Shown here in pieces: positions 1 to 6,083 of a stretch of 6,102 nt of DNA (positions are counted from its first letter, which is position 1; each line of letters opens with the position of its first letter). The DNA is taken from the NCBI GenBank assembly GCA_001768965.1, contig MEMY01000027.1, positions 1-6,102 of the forward strand, written 5' to 3'. Source of the DNA: an archaeon RBG_16_50_20 (GTDB taxonomy: Archaea; Thermoproteota; Bathyarchaeia; 40CM-2-53-6). The notes below the pieces were generated by a model. That model had not been told where the DNA came from, ran no database searches, and was given only the letters and a program-made list of their open reading frames with translations. The translations under genes were made by a program, and so were the position numbers.

Positions 1-8
1 TGGTAGCT

Positions 9-16
9 TTTAAATA
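9..16 (+). promoter_or_regulatory. Archaeal TATA box of the transporter operon
   Basis: TTTAAATA lies inside a longer A/T tract (8-19) in otherwise mixed sequence and matches the archaeal TATA consensus. With the usual TATA-to-start spacing of about 25-27 bases, transcription would begin near 37-40. That leaves a leader of roughly 25 bases that includes the GGAGG site at 51-55. The bases just upstream (3-8) match a BRE only partly. The promoter call is inferred from motif and position; no bacterial -35/-10 pair is visible. Confidence 0.6.
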
Positions 17-50
17 AAAGCACTGTTGAACATGACTCCGCTGAATTTTT

Positions 51-55
51 GGAGG
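51..55 (+). promoter_or_regulatory. Shine-Dalgarno site deciding the TTG start at 65
   Basis: GGAGG ends nine bases before the TTG at 65, a normal spacing. The nearby ATG at 58 sits only two bases after GGAGG and opens a four-codon frame that ends in TAA at 70-72. The in-frame TGA at 59-61 blocks any further upstream start for the binding protein. The site therefore selects TTG at 65. Confidence 0.75.
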
Positions 56-64
56 AAATGAAAA

Positions 65-1810
65 TTGTCTAACAAAGCAATCACACGCGTGCAAACAGCT
101 GTCGTTCTAGTCATAATCATCGCCGCGGTCGCCGCAGGAGCCTACATCACTAGTCAACCGTCAGCGCCACCTACCACGACAACGACTACAGGGCCACCAC
201 CGATTGTGTTCAAGGACACACTCATTATGGGAACTACCGACGCGGTCGAGGTCAGCCTCGATCCAGCTGAATCCTACGACTACTTCGGTTGGGAGATCAT
301 ACAATCAACAGGTTCGTCTCTCGTTGACATAAGACCAGGTTCGGCTGCAGGTCCGAGTGATATCGTTCCGGCTCTTGCAACGAGCTGGGATGTGAGCTCA
401 GACGGCCTGACTTGGACCTTCAACCTCAGACAGGGTGTCAAGTTCCAAGACGGAACCGAATTTACAGCGAACGATGTCAAGTATTCCTTCGACCGCAACG
501 TCTTCAAGTTGGCAATTCCGGAAGGCCCACAGGTTGGCATTGGTTACGGCGACATCATAAAGAGTGTCGACGCAATGTCACCGACCCAGGTCGTCTTCCA
601 TCTCAACATCCCATTCTCGCCATTCCTATCATTGATGGCGGCCCAGTCTTCCTACATTGTCAATCCGAAGCTCGCTCCTGAGGACCACGCCGTCGCCTAC
701 AAAGAGGGAGACGCACGGGCCAGCAGCCCAATGGACCTTGGTCCATATGTGCTGTCAAGTTGGGTTAGAGTTGCCGGAAAGGACAACGAGATGCGGCTGG
801 ACGCGAATCCCAACTACTGGAACGTTAGCGGTGGGTACCCCAAGACCCCGCACATCATCATAAAATTCTACAGTGACGCGACCACACTTCGTTTGGCAAT
901 TGAGTCTGGTGAAGTTGATATTGCTTTCAGGCAGCTGAGAGCCTCTGATATCAACGATCTCAAGACGAAGACAAACGTCAAGGTGTGGGAGGGTATCGGA
1001 GCATTCATTCAGTACCTTGTCTTCCAGGAAAAGATGAAACCACTGGACAACCCCGAGATCAGAAGAGCGATCGCAGCAGCCGTCGACAGACCAACACTTA
1101 CGAATACGGTCTTCCTCGGCCAGTCGAAGCCACTTTACAGCATGATACCCAACGGAATGGCAGGACACACAGACGCATTCAAACAGCTTGGTGATGCCAA
1201 CTATGCTTTCACCAGGGAAGCACTTGCCAAGTACGGCTATAACGAAAACAACAAGTTGAAGTTAGACTTGTGGTATGAGTCATCAGGACATTATCCACAA
1301 AGCCCCGATCAGGCTACCGTTCTCAAATCGTCCTTGGAAGGAAGCGGCGTCATTCAAATTGAGCTCAAGAGCGCTGATTGGCCAAGCTACCGCGTCAACA
1401 GAAACCAAGAGATAATGCAGATGTACATCCTAGGCTGGTATCCAGACTACGTCGATGCCGACAACTACATGTTCCCATTCCTGCACTCAGTCGGTGGATC
1501 ATGGATCCACATGAACTACAACAATCCACAAATGGACGATCTGATTAACCAGGCAAGAGCCAAGACCGACGCGGCAGAACGGAACCAGTTGTACGCGCAA
1601 GCACAAGAACTATTCGCACAAGACGCGCCAATAGTTCCGCTGTTCCAGGGAACGGCATGGGCCGTCACGAAGCCAAACGTTGGAGGAGTTGTTCTTGACA
1701 TCAGTCAGAGCTGGCGACACTGGTTAGTGTATGCCACTGAGGGACCTGCCCCGCTTCTCCAGATTGGTTGGCTCGCGTCAATCATTACCCGATTCGCCAC
1801 TGAGCAGTAA
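65..1810 (+). CDS. ABC transporter substrate-binding protein, family 5 (peptide/nickel type)
   Basis: Extracellular solute-binding protein of a Dpp/Opp-type importer; it captures a peptide or similar ligand and delivers it to the permeases encoded next. At 581 residues it is normal for the family. Residues 1-10 are short and basic, 11-29 form one hydrophobic helix, and 30-46 are a Ser/Thr/Pro linker with six threonines in a row; the binding domain follows. The stretch 103-144 is the most family-typical: ALATSWDVSSDGLTWTF, then the FRDGT-like FQDGT and ANDVKYSFDR. There is no lipobox Cys. Residues 4-7 (KAIT) fit the archaeal class III (pilin-like) signal pattern, so processing by a prepilin-type peptidase is possible; otherwise the helix acts as an uncleaved anchor. 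The start is TTG, chosen because a TGA lies two codons upstream and GGAGG is well spaced. It is the first gene of the operon, as is usual. The ligand cannot be read from sequence: dipeptide, oligopeptide, nickel chelate and some sugars all use this fold (dppA/oppA-like). Confidence 0.93.
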   Translation: MSNKAITRVQTAVVLVIIIAAVAAGAYITSQPSAPPTTTTTTGPPPIVFKDTLIMGTTDAVEVSLDPAESYDYFGWEIIQSTGSSLVDIRPGSAAGPSDIVPALATSWDVSSDGLTWTFNLRQGVKFQDGTEFTANDVKYSFDRNVFKLAIPEGPQVGIGYGDIIKSVDAMSPTQVVFHLNIPFSPFLSLMAAQSSYIVNPKLAPEDHAVAYKEGDARASSPMDLGPYVLSSWVRVAGKDNEMRLDANPNYWNVSGGYPKTPHIIIKFYSDATTLRLAIESGEVDIAFRQLRASDINDLKTKTNVKVWEGIGAFIQYLVFQEKMKPLDNPEIRRAIAAAVDRPTLTNTVFLGQSKPLYSMIPNGMAGHTDAFKQLGDANYAFTREALAKYGYNENNKLKLDLWYESSGHYPQSPDQATVLKSSLEGSGVIQIELKSADWPSYRVNRNQEIMQMYILGWYPDYVDADNYMFPFLHSVGGSWIHMNYNNPQMDDLINQARAKTDAAERNQLYAQAQELFAQDAPIVPLFQGTAWAVTKPNVGGVVLDISQSWRHWLVYATEGPAPLLQIGWLASIITRFATEQ

Positions 1811-1819
1811 ACATAAATT
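1806..1819 (+). promoter_or_regulatory. Candidate internal promoter (BRE + TATA-like) before dppB
   Basis: AGTAAA at 1806-1811 matches the archaeal BRE pattern RNWAAW exactly and is followed directly by CATAAATT at 1812-1819, a TATA-like octamer. The centre of the TATA-like element is about 29 bases before the ATG at 1845, so a transcript from it would start within a few bases of that ATG and be leaderless. This agrees with the absence of any Shine-Dalgarno site before 1845. The BRE overlaps the end of the upstream gene, including its TAA stop. TATA quality is modest, so this is a plausible rather than a firm call. Confidence 0.4.
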
Positions 1820-1844
1820 CCCAGACCTCCATCCCCCTTTTATT

Positions 1845-2876
1845 ATGAGTCTCAGATCGTACGTTATCGCGCGCGTTCTTCTCACGATACCAATGCTCCT
1901 GCTATTGTTGACCTTGGTATTTCTGATAACCCGAGTACTTCCCGGGGACCCCGTGCTCCTGCATTTCGAGAAGCAGGCAAAGCCTGAAGCGGTGGAGGAA
2001 TTTCGGCAGAGACTCGGCTTAGACAAGTCGCTGCCCGAACAGTACGTGGACTATCTGACCGGCGTGCTGCGGGGAGATCTAGGAAAATCCATGCAGGACT
2101 TTTCACCTGTCGCCCAGCAGATCTTCTCGGCCTTTCCAGCCACTTTGGAACTTGCGATCTTCGGTATGATCATAGCGGTAGTTCTCGGAATTTTTCTTGG
2201 CGTTAGGTCGTCGCGATCGTACAATACTGGTGAGGATCATGTGATTCGGACGTTCGGCATAGCGACGTACGCCATTCCAGTATTCTTTCTAGGCATGGTG
2301 CTGCAGCTGGTGTTCAGTATTCAACTCCATTGGTTCCCAAGTGGAGGGCGAATCTACCCGGGAAGTGAGCCTCTTGGCTTGAATTTGGGTGGTTTTCATC
2401 TGGCCACTGGTTTGTACACGGTGGACAGCCTACTTGAGGGAAACCTGAGCAAGTTTGTGCAGGCATTACGGTACCTGTTCCTACCCTCCTTCGCACTAGG
2501 ATTGGTGCTCTGCGGGATATTCATCAGATTAACGAGAACCAGCATGCTGGAAACCCTACGCCTTGATTTTGTTACTGCCGCCCGGGCAAGAGGTCTGAAG
2601 GAAAGGACTGTAGTCTACACTTATGCCCTTAGAAACGCGTTCCTTCCGATCCTGACCATGATGGGACTCCAGTTTGCAGCATTACTCGCCGGCGCTATTC
2701 TCACAGAAACAACATTCTCATGGCCTGGACTTGGTAGATATCTGGTTGACAGAATCGCCTTCAGAGACTACACGGCGATACAGGGCGCGGTAGTCTTTTT
2801 CGGTTTACTCGTTGCACTCGTGAGCTTGATGGTAGATATTCTCTATGCCTATTTGGATCCGAGGATAAGACTCTAG
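1845..2876 (+). CDS. dppB: ABC transporter permease, DppB/OppB type
   Basis: First membrane subunit of the importer; it pairs with the next gene product to form the substrate channel. It has 343 residues with six predicted helices at about 10-29, 99-120, 136-158, 209-229, 267-287 and 313-335. Family hallmarks are the N-terminal RVLPGDP (30-36), the long conserved loop between helices 1 and 2 (RQRLGLDKSLPEQY, then GDLGKS), the ATPase-coupling EAA-like loop DFVTAARARGLKE (241-253) followed by ALRNAFLP, and the C-terminal LDPRIRL. The frame is open upstream to 1731, but that extension (38 residues) overlaps the binding-protein gene and has no family match. The ATG at 1845 gives the typical MSLRSYVIARVLLTIP start. 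No Shine-Dalgarno site precedes it: the preceding bases are pyrimidine-rich. Translation may therefore start on a leaderless or coupled message. The gap to the preceding gene is 34 bases. Confidence 0.95.
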   Translation: MSLRSYVIARVLLTIPMLLLLLTLVFLITRVLPGDPVLLHFEKQAKPEAVEEFRQRLGLDKSLPEQYVDYLTGVLRGDLGKSMQDFSPVAQQIFSAFPATLELAIFGMIIAVVLGIFLGVRSSRSYNTGEDHVIRTFGIATYAIPVFFLGMVLQLVFSIQLHWFPSGGRIYPGSEPLGLNLGGFHLATGLYTVDSLLEGNLSKFVQALRYLFLPSFALGLVLCGIFIRLTRTSMLETLRLDFVTAARARGLKERTVVYTYALRNAFLPILTMMGLQFAALLAGAILTETTFSWPGLGRYLVDRIAFRDYTAIQGAVVFFGLLVALVSLMVDILYAYLDPRIRL

Positions 2877-2880
2877 GCGG
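2876..2880 (+). promoter_or_regulatory. Ribosome binding site of dppC overlapping the dppB stop
   Basis: GGCGG begins on the last base of the dppB TAG stop and lies eight bases before the GTG at 2889. It is a one-mismatch version of GGAGG. The same stop-RBS-start layout recurs before dppF at 4726-4743. Confidence 0.5.
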
Positions 2881-2888
2881 TACGACAA

Positions 2889-3767
2889 GTGCAGACAGAA
2901 AGAGGGAGGATAATTGTACAGCTTATTCCACAGTTTGTCAGACTCAGCAAAAGAGGCATGGCCGGTTGGACCGTCCTGATCGGCTCCGTTATAGTGGTCG
3001 CCGTTGTCGGGATGACGCTACTCGCCCCATGGATCGCGCCTCATAACCCAATAGCGATCAACGTGGGTCCAATAATGGCCGCGCCCAGCAGCGAATTCCC
3101 ACTCGGCACGAATCATCTCGGCCAGGACATGCTAAGCAGAGTGATCTGGGGAGGTTCCATGGTCCTCCAAGTCGCGCTAATCTCAGTTGCGATGTGTGTC
3201 GCCGTTGGAGTGCCAATCGGCCTGCTCGCATCATACGCCGGTGGAAATACTGACAAGGGGACTTCACTCGTAATGGACAGCATCTACGCGTTTCCCGGAC
3301 TGGTTCTTGCGATCGCGATAGCTGCAATGCTCGGACGCGGAGTTCTGAATATGAGCTTGGCAATAGCAGTTGTCTACGTTCCCTCATACTACCGAATCGT
3401 GAGAAGTCAGGTCCTCACAATCAAAGAGCTCTCGTACGTTGAGGCAGCGAGGGCACTCGGCGCAAAGAGTCGGTCAATCATTCTGAGATATGTTATGCCG
3501 AACGTCGTCCCATCAGTTGTGAGCGTCGCTACGATCAACTTCGCCGACGCGATCCTGACTGCGGCAGGTCTTACCTTTGTAGGACTTGGGCTCTCAGTTG
3601 CCGTCCCCGATTGGGGCTGGGACCTAACATATGGTAGACAGCTTCTGCCTGCTGGGGCATGGTGGGTCATCGCTTTCCCTGGTCTCATGATAGTTCTCCT
3701 CGCCTTGGGCTTCACCCTCATCGGCGAAGGGTTGAGCGAACTCTGGAGCCCAAGACTCGAGCAGTGA
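2889..3767 (+). CDS. dppC: ABC transporter permease, DppC/OppC type
   Basis: Second membrane subunit of the importer, partner of DppB. It has 292 residues, usual for the family. The N-terminal segment with FVRLSKRGMAGWTVLIG matches the basic pre-helix region of DppC proteins. Helix 1 is at about 27-49 and ends in APWIAPHNP. Then come the conserved PLGTNHLGQDMLSRVIWGG (71-89), helices at about 91-113, 131-148, 155-170, 207-233 and 256-278, and the ATPase-coupling EAA loop YVEAARALGA (183-192) followed by RYVMPNVVPS. The terminal ELWSPRL is also family-like. The start is GTG at 2889, 12 bases after the dppB stop, with GGCGG upstream. An ATG at 2958 (residue 24) is possible but would remove part of the conserved pre-helix region and lacks a well-spaced ribosome site. 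It is co-transcribed with its neighbours, with 10 bases to the next gene. Confidence 0.94.
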   Translation: MQTERGRIIVQLIPQFVRLSKRGMAGWTVLIGSVIVVAVVGMTLLAPWIAPHNPIAINVGPIMAAPSSEFPLGTNHLGQDMLSRVIWGGSMVLQVALISVAMCVAVGVPIGLLASYAGGNTDKGTSLVMDSIYAFPGLVLAIAIAAMLGRGVLNMSLAIAVVYVPSYYRIVRSQVLTIKELSYVEAARALGAKSRSIILRYVMPNVVPSVVSVATINFADAILTAAGLTFVGLGLSVAVPDWGWDLTYGRQLLPAGAWWVIAFPGLMIVLLALGFTLIGEGLSELWSPRLEQ

Positions 3768-3777
3768 GCTGAAAGAC

Positions 3778-4728
3778 ATGCCCCTGCTCGAAATAAACTC
3801 ATTAACAGTCGACTACCCGACACGCGTCGGAACCGTGAGAGCCGTCGACCGCGTTTCAATCTCCGTGGAGAAAGGTCAGACTTTAGGCATAGTTGGAGAG
3901 TCGGGCTGCGGAAAGTCAACACTCGGGCTTGCTGTAATCCGCCTCGTGCCTTCACCAGGCATAATGACCGAAGGCAGCATTATGATCGATGGCACAGATA
4001 TTATGCGCCTCTCCAATAATGAGGTGCGCGAGTTGAGAGGGAAAGTCGGCTTTATCTTCCAAGATCCAATGACCTCCCTGAACCCTGTTAAGAGAATAGG
4101 AGACCACTTTGTCGAATTCATCCGCACCCACGAGAAAGAAGTGAGTCGACAAGAAGCGCTCGAAAAGACCGGCAAGATTCTTGAAAGCCTCGGTATACTC
4201 CGCGAACGGACAACTGATTACCCTCACCAATTCAGCGGTGGCATGAGACAGCGGGTAATGATCGGCTTGGGCCTGGCGCTCAACCCAAAGCTGCTCATTG
4301 CAGATGAGCCAACAACTTCACTAGATGTGATCGTGGAGGCACAAATCCTAGAACTCATGAACAAACTCAAGAAAGACTACGATCTCACACTGATTCTCAT
4401 CACTCACAACATAGGAATTGTGGCAGAGATGAGTGACTTGATTGCGGTGATGTATGCAGGGCGTGTAGTTGAATTCGGTCCCACCGAGCAAATCTTCGAA
4501 AACCCACTGCATCCCTATACGAAAGGCTTGCTGGAATCGGCCCCGAACATTTTGCATCCCGAACGGTCAATGCACCCTATTCCAGGTTCACCTCCAGACC
4601 TAATTAGTCCCCCTCCCGGATGCAAGTTTCACCCACGTTGCCCACATGCCTTCGAACCCTGCCCACTGCGCGAACCTTTTCTAGTAATGAAAGAACGCCG
4701 ATTCGTCGCTTGCCATCTATACGATTAG
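3778..4728 (+). CDS. dppD: ABC transporter ATP-binding protein, DppD/OppD type
   Basis: First cytoplasmic ATPase of the importer, expected to form a heterodimer with the next gene product. It has 316 residues. Visible motifs: Walker A GESGCGKST (40-48), Q-loop FQDPMTSLNP (Q95), signature FSGGMRQR (152-159), Walker B LLIADEP (172-178) with catalytic Glu177, D-loop SLD (181-183) and switch His210 in ITHN. All residues needed for ATP hydrolysis are present. The C-terminal oligopeptide/dipeptide transporter domain begins near HPYTKGLLES and carries four cysteines at 282, 288, 295 and 312 (C-x5-C-x6-C-x16-C). In related Dpp/Opp ATPases this pattern has been reported to hold an iron-sulfur cluster; that is inference here. 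The ATG lies 10 bases after the dppC stop with only a weak GTGA ribosome site overlapping the dppC TGA, so translational coupling is likely. Confidence 0.95.
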   Translation: MPLLEINSLTVDYPTRVGTVRAVDRVSISVEKGQTLGIVGESGCGKSTLGLAVIRLVPSPGIMTEGSIMIDGTDIMRLSNNEVRELRGKVGFIFQDPMTSLNPVKRIGDHFVEFIRTHEKEVSRQEALEKTGKILESLGILRERTTDYPHQFSGGMRQRVMIGLGLALNPKLLIADEPTTSLDVIVEAQILELMNKLKKDYDLTLILITHNIGIVAEMSDLIAVMYAGRVVEFGPTEQIFENPLHPYTKGLLESAPNILHPERSMHPIPGSPPDLISPPPGCKFHPRCPHAFEPCPLREPFLVMKERRFVACHLYD

Positions 4729-4732
4729 GCGG
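4728..4732 (+). promoter_or_regulatory. Ribosome binding site of dppF overlapping the dppD stop
   Basis: GGCGG starts on the last base of the dppD TAG stop, eight bases before the GTG at 4741. It is the same arrangement as at 2874-2891. It supports the GTG start over internal methionines such as residue 24. Confidence 0.5.
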
Positions 4733-4740
4733 AAGTCATC

Positions 4741-5742
4741 GTGCCTCCATTTGTTGAAGTCAACAACCTAACGAAGCATTTTCCAGTCCAGAAGGGTTTC
4801 CTCGAAGCAATGTTCTCCGGCAAAAGGGATTTCGTCCGCGCGGTTGATGGAATCAGCTTCTCCATCAAAAAAGGGGAAACCTTCGGCCTAGTCGGTGAAA
4901 GCGGCAGTGGCAAAACAACCACGGGACGAATCCTCGTGCGGTTGATTGAGCCAACATCGGGCGAAATCGAATTCGATGGGCAACCAGTTACCCGCATGAA
5001 TGCTGAAGAAGCACAGACGTTTAGGCGTCGCGCCCAAATCGTATTTCAGGATCCAGCAGCCGCGCTTAACCCTAGAATGACGGTTGGCAATGCGATCAAG
5101 CACGCCCTGGATATTCACGGGATAGGCTCTGACATCGAAAGAAGGGAAGAGGTTCTGCGCATGCTGAAGAGAGTTGGGCTCACCCCTCCCGACAACTTCC
5201 ACAACAAATATCCACATCAGCTCAGTGGTGGACAACGCCAGCGCGTTGTAATTGGACGGGCTATGATCCTAAAACCCCAGTTCGTCGTAGCAGACGAACC
5301 AGTGGCCATGGTCGATGTCTCAATTCGTGCACAGATCCTGGATCTTATGGTTTCCCTCAAACAGGAGTTCGGACTGACATATGTTTTCATCACTCACGAC
5401 CTCGCAACCGCCAATTATTTCTGCGATAGAATTGCGATAATGTACTTGGGCAAGATCGCGGAGATCGGACTGAGGGGAGAAGTCTTCAAATCACCGAAAC
5501 ATCCCTACACCGTTGCTCTCATGTCCGCAATTCCAGTTCCAGATCCAAAACACAAACCCGAGAGATTGATTCCGCGGGGCGCGATCCCCAGTCCTATCAC
5601 TCCACCCTCCGGTTGTCGTTTTCATCCACGATGCCCCAAGGCATTCAACCGCTGTCCAAATGAAGACCCTGGCATGACGAGAATTACATCGACCCATGAG
5701 GTCGCGTGTCACCTGTTTGATGAAACGAAAGCTGGTCAATAA
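4741..5742 (+). CDS. dppF: ABC transporter ATP-binding protein, DppF/OppF type
   Basis: Second ATPase of the importer, partner of the DppD-type protein. It has 333 residues. The early insert QKGFLEAMFSGKRDFVRAVDG (17-37) is typical of the F subunit and separates it from the D type. Motifs: Walker A GESGSGKTT (52-60), Q-loop FQDPAAALNP (Q103), signature LSGGQRQR (161-168), Walker B FVVADEP (181-187) with catalytic Glu186, and switch His219 in ITHD. The D-loop reads MVD (190-192) where bacterial relatives usually have ALD; the aspartate is kept. The C-terminal domain carries Cys292, Cys298, Cys305 and Cys323 (C-x5-C-x6-C-x17-C), parallel to the D subunit. The start is GTG, 12 bases after dppD. 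It is the last gene of the tightly packed block; the following gap is 134 bases with no clear terminator. Confidence 0.95.
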   Translation: MPPFVEVNNLTKHFPVQKGFLEAMFSGKRDFVRAVDGISFSIKKGETFGLVGESGSGKTTTGRILVRLIEPTSGEIEFDGQPVTRMNAEEAQTFRRRAQIVFQDPAAALNPRMTVGNAIKHALDIHGIGSDIERREEVLRMLKRVGLTPPDNFHNKYPHQLSGGQRQRVVIGRAMILKPQFVVADEPVAMVDVSIRAQILDLMVSLKQEFGLTYVFITHDLATANYFCDRIAIMYLGKIAEIGLRGEVFKSPKHPYTVALMSAIPVPDPKHKPERLIPRGAIPSPITPPSGCRFHPRCPKAFNRCPNEDPGMTRITSTHEVACHLFDETKAGQ

Positions 5743-5876
5743 CATACGCCTCAAATTAGCTGAGCACCAACCGTTGGCCTCTGGGGAAGCAGAAACGAGT
5801 TCGGTGACAGGGAAAAGCTAGGTCGTTTCTTACTGCACGGGCATGACATACGAATGAAGAAGGTCCGCATGAGAAC
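5743..5876 (+). other. Intergenic gap between dppF and the small membrane gene
   Basis: No stem followed by a T-run, and no long T-tract of the archaeal terminator kind, is visible, so read-through from the transporter operon is possible. A short palindrome CCAACCGTTGG lies at 5767-5777. Weak TATA-like stretches occur at about 5753-5758 and 5846-5854, neither convincing. Two tiny ORFs (5843-5857 and 5854-5880) run into the next start codon. Confidence 0.4.
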
Positions 5877-6083
5877 GTGAACCCGAACTTACACAACTGT
5901 TTGCTCAGATTTCGCTTCACCTTGCTCATAGTTGGGTCGAGTCTATTCGTGAGCTCCTTGGCATACGGTATCTTGCCCGAGATGTTACCGCTCCACATCG
6001 GTCTGCCGTCGCTCGCAATATACACCTTCATTGGCATAATTTCGATAACTCTGCTGGCTGTATATTTGGGAGATCGAGACTAA
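5877..6083 (+). CDS. Small putative two-helix membrane protein, unrecognised
   Basis: A 68-residue protein I cannot assign to a family. After a short polar and basic N-terminus with Arg11 and Arg13 there is a hydrophobic segment at about 14-33, a short loop ILPEMLPLHIG (32-42), a second hydrophobic segment at about 43-64, and the acidic-basic tail GDRD. A two-helix hairpin with both ends in the cytoplasm is expected from the positive N-terminus. The GTG at 5877 is the only upstream start in this frame (TGA at 5844-5846); TTG at 5901 is an alternative. AAGGT at 5860-5864 is a possible but distant ribosome site. It lies 134 bases after dppF on the same strand and could be expressed with the transporter or alone. 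An open frame on the opposite strand covers the same region, but its cysteine- and arginine-rich product looks random, whereas this one has coherent membrane segments. It is probably a gene, but short enough that chance is not excluded. Confidence 0.5.
   Translation: MNPNLHNCLLRFRFTLLIVGSSLFVSSLAYGILPEMLPLHIGLPSLAIYTFIGIISITLLAVYLGDRD

Noticed and set aside
32..61. Nine-codon ORF (ATG at 32) before the binding-protein gene
   Set aside because: The expected transcription start near 37-40 lies after its ATG, and it has no ribosome binding site.
755..1168. 137-codon open frame on the minus strand
   Set aside because: It is a shadow of the conserved binding-protein gene with no recognisable motif.
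1838..1841. T-tract after the binding-protein gene as a terminator
   Set aside because: Only four T's in a row; too weak for an archaeal poly-T terminator and the operon clearly continues.
1731..1844. Upstream ATG extension of dppB by 38 residues
   Set aside because: It overlaps the 3' end of the binding-protein gene, has no family similarity, and the ATG at 1845 gives the standard permease N-terminus.
2902..2916. Strong GAGGGAGG ribosome-site-like sequence inside the start of dppC
   Set aside because: No ATG, GTG or TTG stands in frame 4-12 bases downstream (only ATA, ATT and GTA), so it probably encodes the RGR residues by chance.
3407..3955. 182-codon open frame on the minus strand
   Set aside because: It lies antisense to dppC and dppD, both of which have full family motifs; its product is Arg/Ser-rich and looks random.
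5767..5777. Short palindrome CCAACCGTTGG as terminator or operator
   Set aside because: Five-base arms with a single central base cannot form a stable hairpin, no T-run follows, and no regulator gene is nearby.
5756..6037. 93-codon open frame on the minus strand over the end region
   Set aside because: Its Cys/Arg/Ser-rich product has no domain or membrane pattern; the + strand frame here has two coherent hydrophobic helices instead. Not fully excluded.
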